Shown: positions 19,027 to 27,642, counted from the stretch's first letter. The stretch is DNA of 64,000 bases from JABWCE01 sp964617955 (GCA_964617955.1 CAZTXB010000001.1:234423-298422); one strand, 5' to 3'. Notes: generated by a model not told the origin, from the sequence alone. A program made the numbers and translations.

Positions 19027-19380
19027 ATGAAAACATTTGTCATCTATTTTATCCTCTTTATCGGACTAACGGCTTGTGGAGGAAAGACGTCCACCACTTT
19101 GGTTCACCATTCCGACAATGAGAAAGTAACCATAACCATAGAAGGTACAAGAGCTACGGCTATAGAATCGTGGAAGGTGGATATGAAGGTAAAATCCTAT
19201 GATTTTAAAGAAGGAAAATTGTCATTCGAAATTTATGCCGAGGATTTAAACAATGAAAATGTGAGCTTCAATTGGATTGACGAGACCCACTGCAATATTA
19301 AGTTTACTCAGCAGGACAACAGTGTGCGAAGCTTCGAACTCATTGCCTCTTCAGAGCAATTGCAGATGGCAGAGATGTAG
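19027..19380 (+). CDS. Small predicted lipoprotein, function unknown
   Basis: A 117-aa protein from ATG 19027 (the frame is open to a GTG at 19000, but the ATG places the signal sequence at the very N terminus). The first 16 residues form a lipoprotein signal ending in the lipobox LTAC, so Cys17 would be lipidated. The mature part is a short, charged, beta-rich sequence with no family I recognise. It is followed 48 bp later by an RDD protein gene on the same strand, and the two may be cotranscribed. A TTTG at about 18930 with TAACTTG about 22 bp later is a loose promoter candidate. Confidence 0.72.
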   Translation: MKTFVIYFILFIGLTACGGKTSTTLVHHSDNEKVTITIEGTRATAIESWKVDMKVKSYDFKEGKLSFEIYAEDLNNENVSFNWIDETHCNIKFTQQDNSVRSFELIASSEQLQMAEM

Positions 19381-19428
19381 GCACTAAAAACAATTTATTT
19401 TTTCAGGAGAGGAGAGTCCTTTTATCCG

Positions 19429-20160
19429 ATGTCAACTGTATCGATTACCACCACCCAAAACGTTACCATTGACCACAATTTAGCAGGGTTTAGAGACCGC
19501 CTGTTGGCCTTTCTCATCGATTTGCTTATCATCTCGGCCTGGATAGTACTTCACCGGGTCATTGCTACACTGGCTTTTAAAAACGAATATTACGCCTTGG
19601 TTTACAGTTATGCAGTTGTCATCCCCTTTTTTTCGTTCTATACGCTGGCCTTCGAATTCTTCTTAAACGGACAAACGCCCGGGAAGCAAAGCATGAATAT
19701 ATGCGTGGTAATGCTTAATGGCAAGGAACCTGGTTTTATAGATTTCTTTACCCGCTGGAGCTTGAGATTTTTAGAAATCTATCTGTCGAGTGGTGTGATT
19801 GCAGCCATCATGGTTAACACCACAACCCTACATCAAAGACTGGCAGACATTGTAGCCGGGACTGTGGTGGTGAAGGTACACGGAAAAAACATGGTCAACT
19901 CGGACGATTTGTTAAAAATAAATTCCCAAAATAATTACAAAGCGCAATATCCCCAAGTGATTCAATTTACCGAAGATGAAATGCTCACTGTTAAAAAACT
20001 GCTAGACCGCCTTTTAAAATTTCACAACAAAGCCCACCGTGATTTGGCTGAAGAAACTGCCATGAAGCTCGCTTCCAAAATGGGTGTCCAGATTAAGGAA
20101 TCGAAACCGGAATTGTTTTTAAAAACGCTCATCAGAGATTATGTGGTTCTCACCCGTTGA
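19429..20160 (+). CDS. RDD family integral membrane protein
   Basis: A 243-aa protein with the RDD pattern: FRDRLLAFLIDLLII at about 21-35 (the first Arg-Asp), a second hydrophobic segment (about 60-85), NGQTPGKQSMNI, and LHQRLADIVAGTVVVK with the last Asp. Three membrane helices are expected in the first 160 residues. The C-terminal 80 residues are soluble and helical (LKINSQNNYKAQYP onward), longer than a minimal RDD domain. The role of RDD proteins is poorly known; some are linked to ion transport. A purine-rich AGGAGAGGAGAG stretch 10-20 bp before the ATG is unusual in this AT-rich window. Confidence 0.85.
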   Translation: MSTVSITTTQNVTIDHNLAGFRDRLLAFLIDLLIISAWIVLHRVIATLAFKNEYYALVYSYAVVIPFFSFYTLAFEFFLNGQTPGKQSMNICVVMLNGKEPGFIDFFTRWSLRFLEIYLSSGVIAAIMVNTTTLHQRLADIVAGTVVVKVHGKNMVNSDDLLKINSQNNYKAQYPQVIQFTEDEMLTVKKLLDRLLKFHNKAHRDLAEETAMKLASKMGVQIKESKPELFLKTLIRDYVVLTR

Positions 20161-20227
20161 TCTGGGTTAAACAAGATTCTTAATCCACTAGAGTACTGAT
20201 TCTTCTGGGACTAACTTCCATTCTTTT

Positions 20228-20267
20228 TGTCTTCATTTTTGTTGAAACCAAGCAAAAAATGAAGACA
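20228..20267. terminator. Bidirectional terminator candidate between convergent genes
   Basis: A 13-bp perfect inverted repeat, TGTCTTCATTTTT (20228-20240) with AAAAATGAAGACA (20255-20267), separated by a 14-nt loop, lies in the 118-bp gap between the 3' end of the RDD gene and the 3' end of paaJ. Position and symmetry suit a terminator for both; the T-tract on either side is weak, so it may act by structure only. Confidence 0.55.
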
Positions 20268-20278
20268 TATTTTGCCCG

Positions 20279-21481
20279 TTAACAGCGTTCCAAAATGAGG
20301 GCATATCCCTGCCCCACTCCTATGCACATGGCACAAAGGGCATATTTTTTGCCGCTTAGCTGCAATTGCAAGGCTGCCGAATAGGTGATACGTGCACCAC
20401 TCATACCCAAGGGATGACCAAGTGCTATGGCTCCTCCATTCTGATTCACTCTATGATCCCTATCTTCCAAGCCCCAAAGGCGTGTGCAAGCCAATGACTG
20501 AGCAGCAAAGGCCTCATTGAGTTCTATGATATCGATGTCGCCCATGGAAAGCCCAGCCTTCTTTAAAGCCTGATTGGCGGCCTCCACCGGTCCAATGCCC
20601 ATGATTCGAGGCTCTATGCCAACAACAGCTGATGAAACAATACGTGCCATTGGCTTTAAACCGTTTTCTTTTATGGCGGTTTCTGAAGCAATAAGCAATG
20701 CGGCTGCCCCATCATTCAATCCGCTTGCGTTTCCAGCCGTTACCGAACCGTCGGGTTTAAAAGCGGGTTTGAGCTTGGCCAACACCTCAAGACTGGTACC
20801 AGGTTTGATAAACTCATCACGGCTTACTCTCTCCTCCAGGCCTTTGCCTTTTGGGTAGCTTATGGGGCTTATCTCTTTGGCTAGCCTGCCGGATTCTTCG
20901 GCTGCTGAAGCTTTTTGCTGGCTCCATAGAGCGAATTTATCTTGATCCTCCCTGCTGATGTAATGAAGTTCGGCCACATTTTCTGCGGTCATTCCCATGG
21001 CATCCGTTCCATAAAGTTGCTGCATTCTGGGGTTAATAAATCGCCATCCAAAACTGCTGTCGTACATTTTAGAGTCGGTTCCAAAGGGTTTTCCTGATTT
21101 GGAAATCACATAAGGGGCCCGGGTCATGCTCTCAATGCCTCCTGCTATGATCATTTCTGCATCTCCGGAGGCTATAGCGCGCTTGGCGTGGATTACAGCG
21201 CTCATACCTGAGGCGCACAATCGATTTACAGTCTCTCCTGGAATGGTGATGGGCATACCAGCTAAAAGTAAGGCCATACGTGCCACATTGCGATTGTCTT
21301 CACCGGCCTGATTGGCACATCCCAATATCACATCTCCGATGAGGGCAGGATTCAAACCTGGACTCAAGGCCAATAATTCTGATAAAACGTGGGCAGCCAT
21401 GTCGTCGGCCCTGATGGCTGACAAACTGCCTCCAAAATTACCTATAGGGGTGCGGGTTCCGGCTATGATGTACGATTGCAT
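20279..21481 (-). CDS. paaJ: 3-oxoadipyl-CoA / 3-oxo-5,6-dehydrosuberyl-CoA thiolase PaaJ
   Basis: Last enzyme of phenylacetate beta-oxidation-like steps: thiolytic release of acetyl-CoA, leaving succinyl-CoA at the end of the pathway. 400 aa, the usual length for degradative thiolases. The acyl-accepting Cys89 is in VNRLCASGM, His356 in IALGHPLGMSGAR, and the second catalytic Cys386 in CIGVGQG. The block RVNQNGGAIALGHPLG and the EGxGP-like context favour the PcaF/PaaJ subgroup over FadA. Context agrees: it lies 42 bp after paaH as the last gene of the paa operon. Some databases call this activity PcaF/PaaE; nomenclature varies between species. Confidence 0.92.
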   Translation of the reverse strand: MQSYIIAGTRTPIGNFGGSLSAIRADDMAAHVLSELLALSPGLNPALIGDVILGCANQAGEDNRNVARMALLLAGMPITIPGETVNRLCASGMSAVIHAKRAIASGDAEMIIAGGIESMTRAPYVISKSGKPFGTDSKMYDSSFGWRFINPRMQQLYGTDAMGMTAENVAELHYISREDQDKFALWSQQKASAAEESGRLAKEISPISYPKGKGLEERVSRDEFIKPGTSLEVLAKLKPAFKPDGSVTAGNASGLNDGAAALLIASETAIKENGLKPMARIVSSAVVGIEPRIMGIGPVEAANQALKKAGLSMGDIDIIELNEAFAAQSLACTRLWGLEDRDHRVNQNGGAIALGHPLGMSGARITYSAALQLQLSGKKYALCAMCIGVGQGYALILERC

Positions 21482-21523
21482 TTTTAAATTTTAAGATGAT
21501 GAATGGATTTGGCTAAATCTAAG

Positions 21524-22678
21524 TTAAGACCCATGAATTGTAAATATTTTGATTTCTCTCAGCAAAGGACAAGCCCTGTAACGCATGTCATGGTATTTAT
21601 CAAATAAACCATCAAGAAGGGAAACTGTTTTTTCAATGCCAAAATCGTTGGCCCAAGACAACAATCCTTTGGGATAGCTCACCCCTTTGGTCATGGCAGT
21701 TTCCAAATCACTTTCAGAGCAAATATTCATGTATATGGCATCTGCCGCTTCATTGATGAGCATCACCAAAACCCTCTCGAATATTTGTCTCCCTAAGTTT
21801 TCATTTTCAACTGCTAATGGCCGTTCAGTTTGGTTAGCGTAATCGAAAAAACCTTTTCCCGTTTTCCGACCCAGATGACCTGCTTCAACCAAGCGTTTCT
21901 GGCAAAGGTTTGGCCTGAATCGGGGGTCGAAATAAAAGGCTTGCCATACCGATTCGGTGACTGCATAATTTACATCATGCCCAATGAAATCGGTCAGTTC
22001 AAAAGGCCCCATCTTAAAACGACCAAATTCTTTAAGCGCCCAATCGATGGTGGCAGGATTGGCCAAGCCCTCTTCATAAATTTTAAAGGCTTCGCCATAA
22101 TAAGGACGGGCAACTCGGTTAACAATAAAACCTGGTGTGTCCTTTGCCTTTACAATGGTTTTGCCCCACGAGGCTATGGCTTGACATGATTTTTCAACAG
22201 TTATTTCTTCAGTTTGCAAGCCCGGAATAATTTCAACCAGGGGCATAATCACAGCGGGGTTAAAAAAATGAATTCCGATAACTCGATTTCCATATTGACA
22301 GGCCGAAGCAATGGAAGTAATAGATAATGAGGACGTATTGGTAGCTAAAATGCAGCTTGAGGAAACGATCATCTCCAATTCTCTGAAGACGGTCCTTTTA
22401 ATCTCTAATTCTTCAACAATGGCCTCAATCACCAATTCGCATTTGGAAAAAGTTGAGAGATTGCCAACGTAAGTAATATTTTTCAAAATACGCTTTGCTT
22501 CCTCCTCACTCATTTTGCCTTTGGCTATTTGCCCCTGAAGTCCTTCGGCCATTTTTTCGGCAGAACGGCGCAAGGCCTCCTGATTGTTGTCGAACACCAG
22601 GGTGTCATGAGAAGCCATAGCAGCCAATTGAGCAATGCCACTGCCCATGGCTCCGGAGCCTATAATTCCTATTTGCAT
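21524..22678 (-). CDS. paaH: 3-hydroxyacyl-CoA (3-hydroxyadipyl-CoA) dehydrogenase PaaH
   Basis: NAD-dependent oxidation of 3-hydroxyadipyl-CoA to 3-oxoadipyl-CoA. The 384-aa protein starts with the Rossmann motif IGIIGSGAMGSGIA (NAD binding, residues 3-16), with Asp30 as the likely ribose-binding acidic residue. The catalytic dyad appears as His137 and Glu149 in GIHFFNPAVIMPLVEI. The C-terminal helical domain is present (FIVNRVARPYYGEA, KMGPFELTDFIGHDVNY), with a second shorter domain repeat near the end, which explains a length greater than the about 280-aa minimal form. ATG at 22678; 42 bp before paaJ, 109 bp after paaD. Confidence 0.92.
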   Translation of the reverse strand: MQIGIIGSGAMGSGIAQLAAMASHDTLVFDNNQEALRRSAEKMAEGLQGQIAKGKMSEEEAKRILKNITYVGNLSTFSKCELVIEAIVEELEIKRTVFRELEMIVSSSCILATNTSSLSITSIASACQYGNRVIGIHFFNPAVIMPLVEIIPGLQTEEITVEKSCQAIASWGKTIVKAKDTPGFIVNRVARPYYGEAFKIYEEGLANPATIDWALKEFGRFKMGPFELTDFIGHDVNYAVTESVWQAFYFDPRFRPNLCQKRLVEAGHLGRKTGKGFFDYANQTERPLAVENENLGRQIFERVLVMLINEAADAIYMNICSESDLETAMTKGVSYPKGLLSWANDFGIEKTVSLLDGLFDKYHDMRYRACPLLREIKIFTIHGS

Positions 22679-22787
22679 TGCTGCGAAGTTAGCAGAATAT
22701 GAGATATTAGAAAATCAGAACTATGAAAACAGTTTTCGCAAGCTTCCACCACTCCTACTTCCCCAATATTTGCATGTTCGTCATTTT

Positions 22788-23285
22788 CTATATGCATTTA
22801 AAATAGTCGAACGGCTCCTTACAGTCCACACATCGGTACATGGATTTACAAGCCGTGGAACCAAATTGACTCACCAATGTGGTGTGTTTAGAGCCACATT
22901 GAGGACACGCAACCTCGGTATCCTTGCCAAATAAGGCCATTTTAGATGGAGAACTTTTGATGGGTGGAGCTATCCCATAATCCTGTAATTTTTTCAAACC
23001 GGCAGCGCTCATCCAATCGGTTGTCCATGGGGGAAAAAGCACCGTTTTAATTTCAAATTCGCGAATACCTGCCGCCAAGAGAGCACTGCGCATTTCGAGC
23101 TCAATGACTGTCATTGCAGGGCATCCACTGTACGTAGGTGTGATATAAACTACAAGCTTTTCGAATTCGTTCTTAATTTCCCGCACAATGCCTAAATCCA
23201 CGATACTTAACACCGGAATCTCGGGATCACATACCTCGGAGAGCACGGATAAGATTTGTTCTTCTGAAAAGGTTATGGCTTTCAA
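22788..23285 (-). CDS. paaD: Phenylacetyl-CoA epoxidase subunit PaaD (MIP18/DUF59 family)
   Basis: Accessory subunit needed for phenylacetyl-CoA epoxidase activity, thought to act in iron-sulfur/metal maturation. 165 aa. The first about 95 residues are a MIP18/DUF59 domain, with CDPEIPVLSIVDLGIVREI near the N terminus and the conserved YSGCPAM motif. The PaaD-specific C-terminal zinc-ribbon-like tail has CPQCGS and CVDCKEPFDYFKC. The start is TTG at 23285; the only in-frame methionines lie too far inside the DUF59 domain, so a non-ATG start is needed. It follows the SPFH gene after 151 bp that contain a hairpin, and precedes paaH. Confidence 0.93.
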   Translation of the reverse strand: MKAITFSEEQILSVLSEVCDPEIPVLSIVDLGIVREIKNEFEKLVVYITPTYSGCPAMTVIELEMRSALLAAGIREFEIKTVLFPPWTTDWMSAAGLKKLQDYGIAPPIKSSPSKMALFGKDTEVACPQCGSKHTTLVSQFGSTACKSMYRCVDCKEPFDYFKCI

Positions 23286-23372
23286 TTTTAGTCCCCTACA
23301 TTAATAAAAATTTACAAACATTGGCTGTCGATGTACTTTTGCCATAAAGGGTCGTGCAAATGCTAAAACTTA

Positions 23373-23400
23373 AATTTTGAGGCTTTTAGGTCTCAAAATT
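23373..23400 (-). terminator. Hairpin in the paa operon between the SPFH gene and paaD
   Basis: A 9-bp perfect inverted repeat, AATTTTGAG (23373-23381) with CTCAAAATT (23392-23400), loop 10 nt, sits in the 151-bp gap. On the transcribed strand it is followed by an AT-rich stretch. It could be a partial terminator, an RNA-processing site or chance in AT-rich DNA. Confidence 0.35.
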
Positions 23401-23436
23401 CTTGGTATAAACCTTTGCACTCAATCCGGACCTTGC

Positions 23437-24354
23437 TTACTTTTTATCGTGGTGTAATTTCTGCATGGCCATCATCTGCTTCACCGTCTGTTCCATGCCG
23501 TCCACCGAACCATCGAGGAAAATAACATTGCCTTTTCCATTTTCGGCCACATGTTTAAGGGTTTCCGTCCACATGGTGAAAAGAATCACTGAGTTATCCA
23601 AATCCGATTGCTGCATTTCTTTAGCCGCCAGACTCATTCCTCGTGCCACCTCTTCACGGAAAGAGGCTACGGCCTGCCCCCTAAGCATTGCAGCCTGACG
23701 TTCGGCTTCAGCTGCAATTCTCACTGCATTTCCATCGGCTTCAGCCCCTTTGGTTTTGGTAATTAAAAGGGCCTGGCCTTCATTTTCGGCAGCTGCTTTC
23801 AAGTTATTGGAAGCTACCACCTTTGCCATGCTGCGCATCACTTCTTCATCGAAGGTAATGTCATTGATTTGCACATCAATCAGATGGTATCCCCAGGATT
23901 CAAGAATATTGTCGAGATTCTCCTTTACATAAAGCACAATTTCATGCCTAAGCGTTAATATTTCACTTTGTCGCTTGGTGGCCACAAACGAACGCACATT
24001 GCCTTCAATGGTTCGCACCAAAGCCTGCATAAAACTGCGCTCATCTATAAATTTAAAAGCTGCATTTTTAATGGTTTCTTCGTCATGGTTTAATACGGCA
24101 TACACCACCAAAGCCGTAAAGTTAACATTGGCCTGGTCAAGGGTTACCGCCTGAAAACCCAATTCAGCCGAACGGTTTTGAATACTGATTTTTTTAAAAA
24201 CCATTTCAATTAAGGGAATTCTCAGATTTAAACCCGGAGGGAGAATACGGCGATACTTTCCAAAGATGGTCGTTACACCAATCATTCCCTGACGTACGGT
24301 TACCACCGACAAAACCACAAGAAGCGCTACAACAACAATGACTATGAGTTCCAT
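23437..24354 (-). CDS. SPFH/band 7 (stomatin-prohibitin) domain protein inside the paa operon
   Basis: A 305-aa membrane-anchored protein. Residues 3-22 are a hydrophobic anchor. The band 7 domain follows (about 22-180): RQGMIGVTTIFGKYRRILPPGLNLRIP, then ALVVYAVLN, ERSFMQALVRTIEGNVRSFVATKRQSEIL and GYHLIDVQINDITFDEEVMRSMAKVVASNN. A C-terminal Ala/Glu-rich helix (AAAENEGQALLITKTKGAEAD, AEAERQAAMLRGQ) would mediate oligomerisation. SPFH proteins scaffold membrane microdomains or control proteases. It has its own ATG and gaps of 76 bp after paaC and 151 bp before paaD, so it appears to be transcribed with the paa genes, which is not part of the usual paa gene set. Confidence 0.88.
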   Translation of the reverse strand: MELIVIVVVALLVVLSVVTVRQGMIGVTTIFGKYRRILPPGLNLRIPLIEMVFKKISIQNRSAELGFQAVTLDQANVNFTALVVYAVLNHDEETIKNAAFKFIDERSFMQALVRTIEGNVRSFVATKRQSEILTLRHEIVLYVKENLDNILESWGYHLIDVQINDITFDEEVMRSMAKVVASNNLKAAAENEGQALLITKTKGAEADGNAVRIAAEAERQAAMLRGQAVASFREEVARGMSLAAKEMQQSDLDNSVILFTMWTETLKHVAENGKGNVIFLDGSVDGMEQTVKQMMAMQKLHHDKK

Positions 24355-24430
24355 AAATTTTTAATAAGGCCAAAGGTAAATATATTGGCCTAAACTTTTT
24401 ATGCTTATTTTATGAAATAGCTTAAAAAGA

Positions 24431-25186
24431 CTACCAATTAAGACCCGGATAGGTTCTTTGCAGATACTGTAAGTCGGTTAGTATTAATCCCAAGTATTCT
24501 GAATGAATGCCTTGCTTTCCACCCGACTGGAACCAATCTGCCTTGGGCACTTCCAGGGTTGCCTCTGACAGCACCTCTCCTACTTTATTCATCCATTCCT
24601 CTTTTAAATGGGTTAAATTAACCAAGGTTCCTTCTTCTATAAGGAAGCTCTCATAACTCGCCGGTTCGAAAAACTCACCTGTAAATTCCCATAAGGCATT
24701 AACAGCATTCAAAACCCTATTGTGGCTCTCTTCAGTTCCGTCCCCCATTCTTATCATCCATTCACTGCTAAATTTCACATGGTATTGAATCTCCTTTATA
24801 GCTTTAGAGGCTATGGCAGCAAGTTGCACATCCTTGCCATTCATCAAATGTGAAAAAAGCAATTCGCAATACGTATCGTAATAAAATTGTCGGGTGAGGG
24901 TATAAGCCCAGTCCATATTAGGTTGTTCGAGCAGAAGAAAGTTTTTAAATTCACGCTCATTTCTGAAGTAGGCGTAATCGTCTTCTGACTTTCCCTTTCC
25001 ATCAATTTCAGCAGCATATTGATAAAAATATCGGGCTTGCCCAAGCACATCCAGTGCAATGTTGGTCAATGCAATATCTTGTTCCAAAACAGGCCCATGC
25101 CCGCACCATTCTCCTAAACGCTGCGCAAGAATAAGGCCATTATCGCCTAAATGTAATACGAAATCTAATTTTGATTTTGAGCTCAA
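24431..25186 (-). CDS. paaC: Phenylacetyl-CoA epoxidase structural subunit PaaC
   Basis: Structural partner of PaaA in the 1,2-phenylacetyl-CoA epoxidase complex, 251 aa, a ferritin-like four-helix fold that has lost the di-iron role. Recognisable stretches are LHLGDNGLILAQRLGEWCGHGPVLEQDIALTNIALDVLGQARYFY near the N terminus (start of the family signature at about residue 12), LLEQPNMDWAYTLTRQFYYDTY, and AIKEIQYHVKFSSEW. The start appears to be TTG at 25186, as there is no in-frame ATG before the conserved N-terminal block. It lies 113 bp after paaB and 76 bp before the SPFH gene. Confidence 0.94.
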   Translation of the reverse strand: MSSKSKLDFVLHLGDNGLILAQRLGEWCGHGPVLEQDIALTNIALDVLGQARYFYQYAAEIDGKGKSEDDYAYFRNEREFKNFLLLEQPNMDWAYTLTRQFYYDTYCELLFSHLMNGKDVQLAAIASKAIKEIQYHVKFSSEWMIRMGDGTEESHNRVLNAVNALWEFTGEFFEPASYESFLIEEGTLVNLTHLKEEWMNKVGEVLSEATLEVPKADWFQSGGKQGIHSEYLGLILTDLQYLQRTYPGLNW

Positions 25187-25299
25187 AGGACTGTGGATTT
25201 AATTGATTTTTATGGTATTAACTCTGATTTTATTTTTTGTCTTGTTTAAAAAGTGGTCCCTTCACTGTCACATAAATGTGCTAAGGGATAAGGTCAGCC

Positions 25300-25590
25300 T
25301 TACATATGTTTCAGTTCGTCGGGCAGATTATAAAAGGTCGGGTGCCTATAAACCTTGTCTGCAGCGGGTTCAAACATTGCGTCATTCAACTTAGGGTCGG
25401 AGGCTGTAATGCTCTTCGATTCTACCACCCAAATGCTGATGCCTTCTTGACGACGGGTGTATACATCCCTGGCATTTTCAATGGCCATTTCGGCGTCGGA
25501 AGCATGTAAACTGCCGACGTGTTTGTGGCTCAAGCCATGCTTGCTTCTTATAAAAACCTCCCAAAGGGGCCATGATTTGTTACTGCTCAT
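25300..25590 (-). CDS. paaB: Phenylacetyl-CoA epoxidase subunit PaaB
   Basis: Small subunit of the epoxidase multicomponent complex, 96 aa, the normal length (about 95). MSSNKSWPLWEVFIRSKHGL, VGSLHASDAEMAIENARDVYTRR and ISIWVVESKSI are the family blocks. The ATG at 25590 was chosen although the frame is open another 75 bp upstream, because that extension overlaps paaA and does not resemble PaaB. Its ATG shares the final A of the paaA TAA stop (TAATG), indicating translational coupling, as is common for stoichiometric subunits. Confidence 0.93.
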   Translation of the reverse strand: MSSNKSWPLWEVFIRSKHGLSHKHVGSLHASDAEMAIENARDVYTRRQEGISIWVVESKSITASDPKLNDAMFEPAADKVYRHPTFYNLPDELKHM

Positions 25591-26543
25591 TATGCAACTT
25601 GTTTTGATCCTGATTTTCTTTGTTCTCTCTTTTCGGCATAGGCCACGGCTGCATCCCTCACCCATTTACCGTTATCCCAAGCTTCCTTGCGCGCCTTTAC
25701 TCTCATTTTATTGCATGGGCCATTGCCTTGCACCACGTTGTAGAATTCAACCCAGTCGATCTCGCCGAAATCATAGTGCCCTGTGGTATTATTGAATTTT
25801 AATTTAGCATCGGGTAGAGTCAAACCTAAAATATCGGCTTGCGGTTTGGTCATATCCACAAATTTTTGTCTTAACTCATCGTTTGAAAATCGCTTAATCT
25901 TTGTTTTCATCGAGTATTCCGAATTGGGAGAGTCGGCGTCAGAAGGTCCGAACATCATCATAGACGGCCACCACCAACGGTTAACTGCGTCCTGTGCCAT
26001 GGCTTTTTGTTCAGCCGAGCCCTGACTTAAGGTGAGTAATATTTCAAACCCTTGTCGCTGGTGAAAACTTTCTTCCTTGCAAACCCTTACCATTGCCCTG
26101 GCATAAGGACCGAAGGAACATTTGCACAATGGCACCTGATTGAGAATGGCTGCGCCATCCACCAGCCAACCTATGGCACCCATGTCGGCCCAGCTTAGGG
26201 TAGGGTAATTAAAAATACTTGAATATTTTGCTTTTCCGGAGTGAAGCTCTTCCAGTAAGGTATCTCTGTCGGTTCCCAAGGTTTCGGCGGCGCAATAAAG
26301 GTACAATCCGTGGCCGGCTTCATCCTGAATCTTTGCCAATAAGGCAGCTTTTCTTCTGAGTGAAGGGGCCCTTGAAATATAGTTGGCCTCAGGCAACATC
26401 CCTACAATTTCGGAATGGGCATGTTGCGCAATTTGGCGGATAAGCGTTTTTCTATACTTGTCCGGCATCCAGTCCTTGGGTTCAATTTTTTCATCGGCTT
26501 CCAGCCGTTTCATAAACTGCTCTTCAAGATTAACACTGTTCAT
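25590..26543 (-). CDS. paaA: Phenylacetyl-CoA 1,2-epoxidase catalytic subunit PaaA
   Basis: Di-iron oxygenase subunit that inserts oxygen into the aromatic ring of phenylacetyl-CoA. 317 aa from ATG 26543; a TTG 39 bp upstream is in frame but adds residues unlike the family. Di-iron ligand candidates follow the expected ExxH pattern twice: Glu75-His78 in KIQDEAGHGLYLY and Glu158-His161 in CKEESFHQRQGFE, with Glu45 in HSEIVGMLPEANYISRAP. GEIDWVEFYNVVQGNGPCN near the end is also typical. Second gene of the operon after paaE (25-bp gap) and coupled to paaB. Confidence 0.96.
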   Translation of the reverse strand: MNSVNLEEQFMKRLEADEKIEPKDWMPDKYRKTLIRQIAQHAHSEIVGMLPEANYISRAPSLRRKAALLAKIQDEAGHGLYLYCAAETLGTDRDTLLEELHSGKAKYSSIFNYPTLSWADMGAIGWLVDGAAILNQVPLCKCSFGPYARAMVRVCKEESFHQRQGFEILLTLSQGSAEQKAMAQDAVNRWWWPSMMMFGPSDADSPNSEYSMKTKIKRFSNDELRQKFVDMTKPQADILGLTLPDAKLKFNNTTGHYDFGEIDWVEFYNVVQGNGPCNKMRVKARKEAWDNGKWVRDAAVAYAEKREQRKSGSKQVA

Positions 26544-26568
26544 AGTGAGTGAAATTATTTTTAATACG

Positions 26569-27642
26569 TTAATATTCGTCAAAACTAATGACCACCTTAT
26601 CGGTAAGGGGATGCGACTGACAGGTTAAAATAAAGCCGGCCTCCACCTCATCGGGTTCCAGACTGTAATTCACCTCCATGTCGACCTTGCCTTCCATCAA
26701 TTTGGCGCGGCAGGTGCAGCATACGCCACCTTTGCAGGCAAAGGGTAAATTGGCTCCATTCTTTAGGGCTGCATCCAAAATATTCACATCGGTGGTTTGC
26801 AGGTTAAATTTAAATTCATCACCGTCGGCAATGATGGTTACCTGGCTTAACACATCCTTTAGCACCACTTCCTCATCGTGTTTTTTCTTTGCAATACCGC
26901 TGGTATTAAACAATTCGAAATGAATATTTTTCGACGGTACCCCTATGTCGGCGAGGGTCTCCTTCAAATCAATGAGCATGTCTTCAGGCCCACAAATAAA
27001 GACGGCGTCGGTTTCAGATGGATTGAATAGGTTTTTTGCAAATTCACGACACTTGGCCCCCGTAATATGCCCTTTAAATAAATCACTGCCTATGGCTTCC
27101 CGGCTCATGATATAATAAAGCGATAATCTACCCATATACCGGTTTTTAAGAGCCTCAAGCTCTTCCATAAATACGACCGACTCCGTATTTTTATTTCCAT
27201 AAAAAAGGGTAAAACTACTGAGAGGCTCCTTGGCCAAAACGGTTTTTAATAACGACATAATGGGCGTAATTCCGCTTCCGGCTGCAAAACCCAAATAATT
27301 TTTTGATTTTGCTTCTTCAATTGGTGTAAAAAAATTGCCCAATGGCGGCATCACATCCAAAACTTCTCCGGCCTTGAGTTCTTTGTTGGCAAAGCTTGAA
27401 AATTTCCCATCGTACATCTGCTTAACCGCTACCCTAAAATCGTTGTCAAGTGGACTGGTGCAAAGCGAATAAGACCGTCTTATCTCCTCTCCCATGAAAT
27501 ACTTGCGAATGGTGATGTACTGACCTTGAACAAAAGCAAAGGTTTGGGCTAAATCATCTGGTATCTCAAAGGCTATAGAAACACACTCCGGCGTTTCTCT
27601 TCTCACTTCCTTTACCTTTAATTTATGAAATTCTATAGACAC
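26569..27642 (-). CDS. paaE: Phenylacetyl-CoA epoxidase reductase PaaE
   Basis: NADPH-dependent electron donor for PaaABC, 357 aa. The FAD-binding domain has RRSYSLCTSP (the RxYS flavin motif), followed by MPPLGNFF; the NAD domain has GFAAGSGITPIMSLLKT, ESVVFMEELEALK and FICGPEDML. The C-terminal plant-type ferredoxin domain has Cys303, Cys308, Cys311 and Cys341, exactly the C-x4-C-x2-C-x29-C arrangement of a [2Fe-2S] cluster. The start codon is GTG at 27642. It is the first paa gene of the operon, 42 bp after the TerB-like gene. It is called PaaK in some nomenclatures. Confidence 0.94.
   Translation of the reverse strand: MSIEFHKLKVKEVRRETPECVSIAFEIPDDLAQTFAFVQGQYITIRKYFMGEEIRRSYSLCTSPLDNDFRVAVKQMYDGKFSSFANKELKAGEVLDVMPPLGNFFTPIEEAKSKNYLGFAAGSGITPIMSLLKTVLAKEPLSSFTLFYGNKNTESVVFMEELEALKNRYMGRLSLYYIMSREAIGSDLFKGHITGAKCREFAKNLFNPSETDAVFICGPEDMLIDLKETLADIGVPSKNIHFELFNTSGIAKKKHDEEVVLKDVLSQVTIIADGDEFKFNLQTTDVNILDAALKNGANLPFACKGGVCCTCRAKLMEGKVDMEVNYSLEPDEVEAGFILTCQSHPLTDKVVISFDEY

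Noticed and set aside
22635..22934. 99-aa ORF across the paaH-paaD gap
   Set aside because: It is antisense to both genes' ends, with no recognisable start context or motif.
25300..25665. 121-aa version of PaaB
   Set aside because: The 25 extra residues overlap paaA, are not PaaB-like, and an ATG coupled to the paaA stop gives the normal length.
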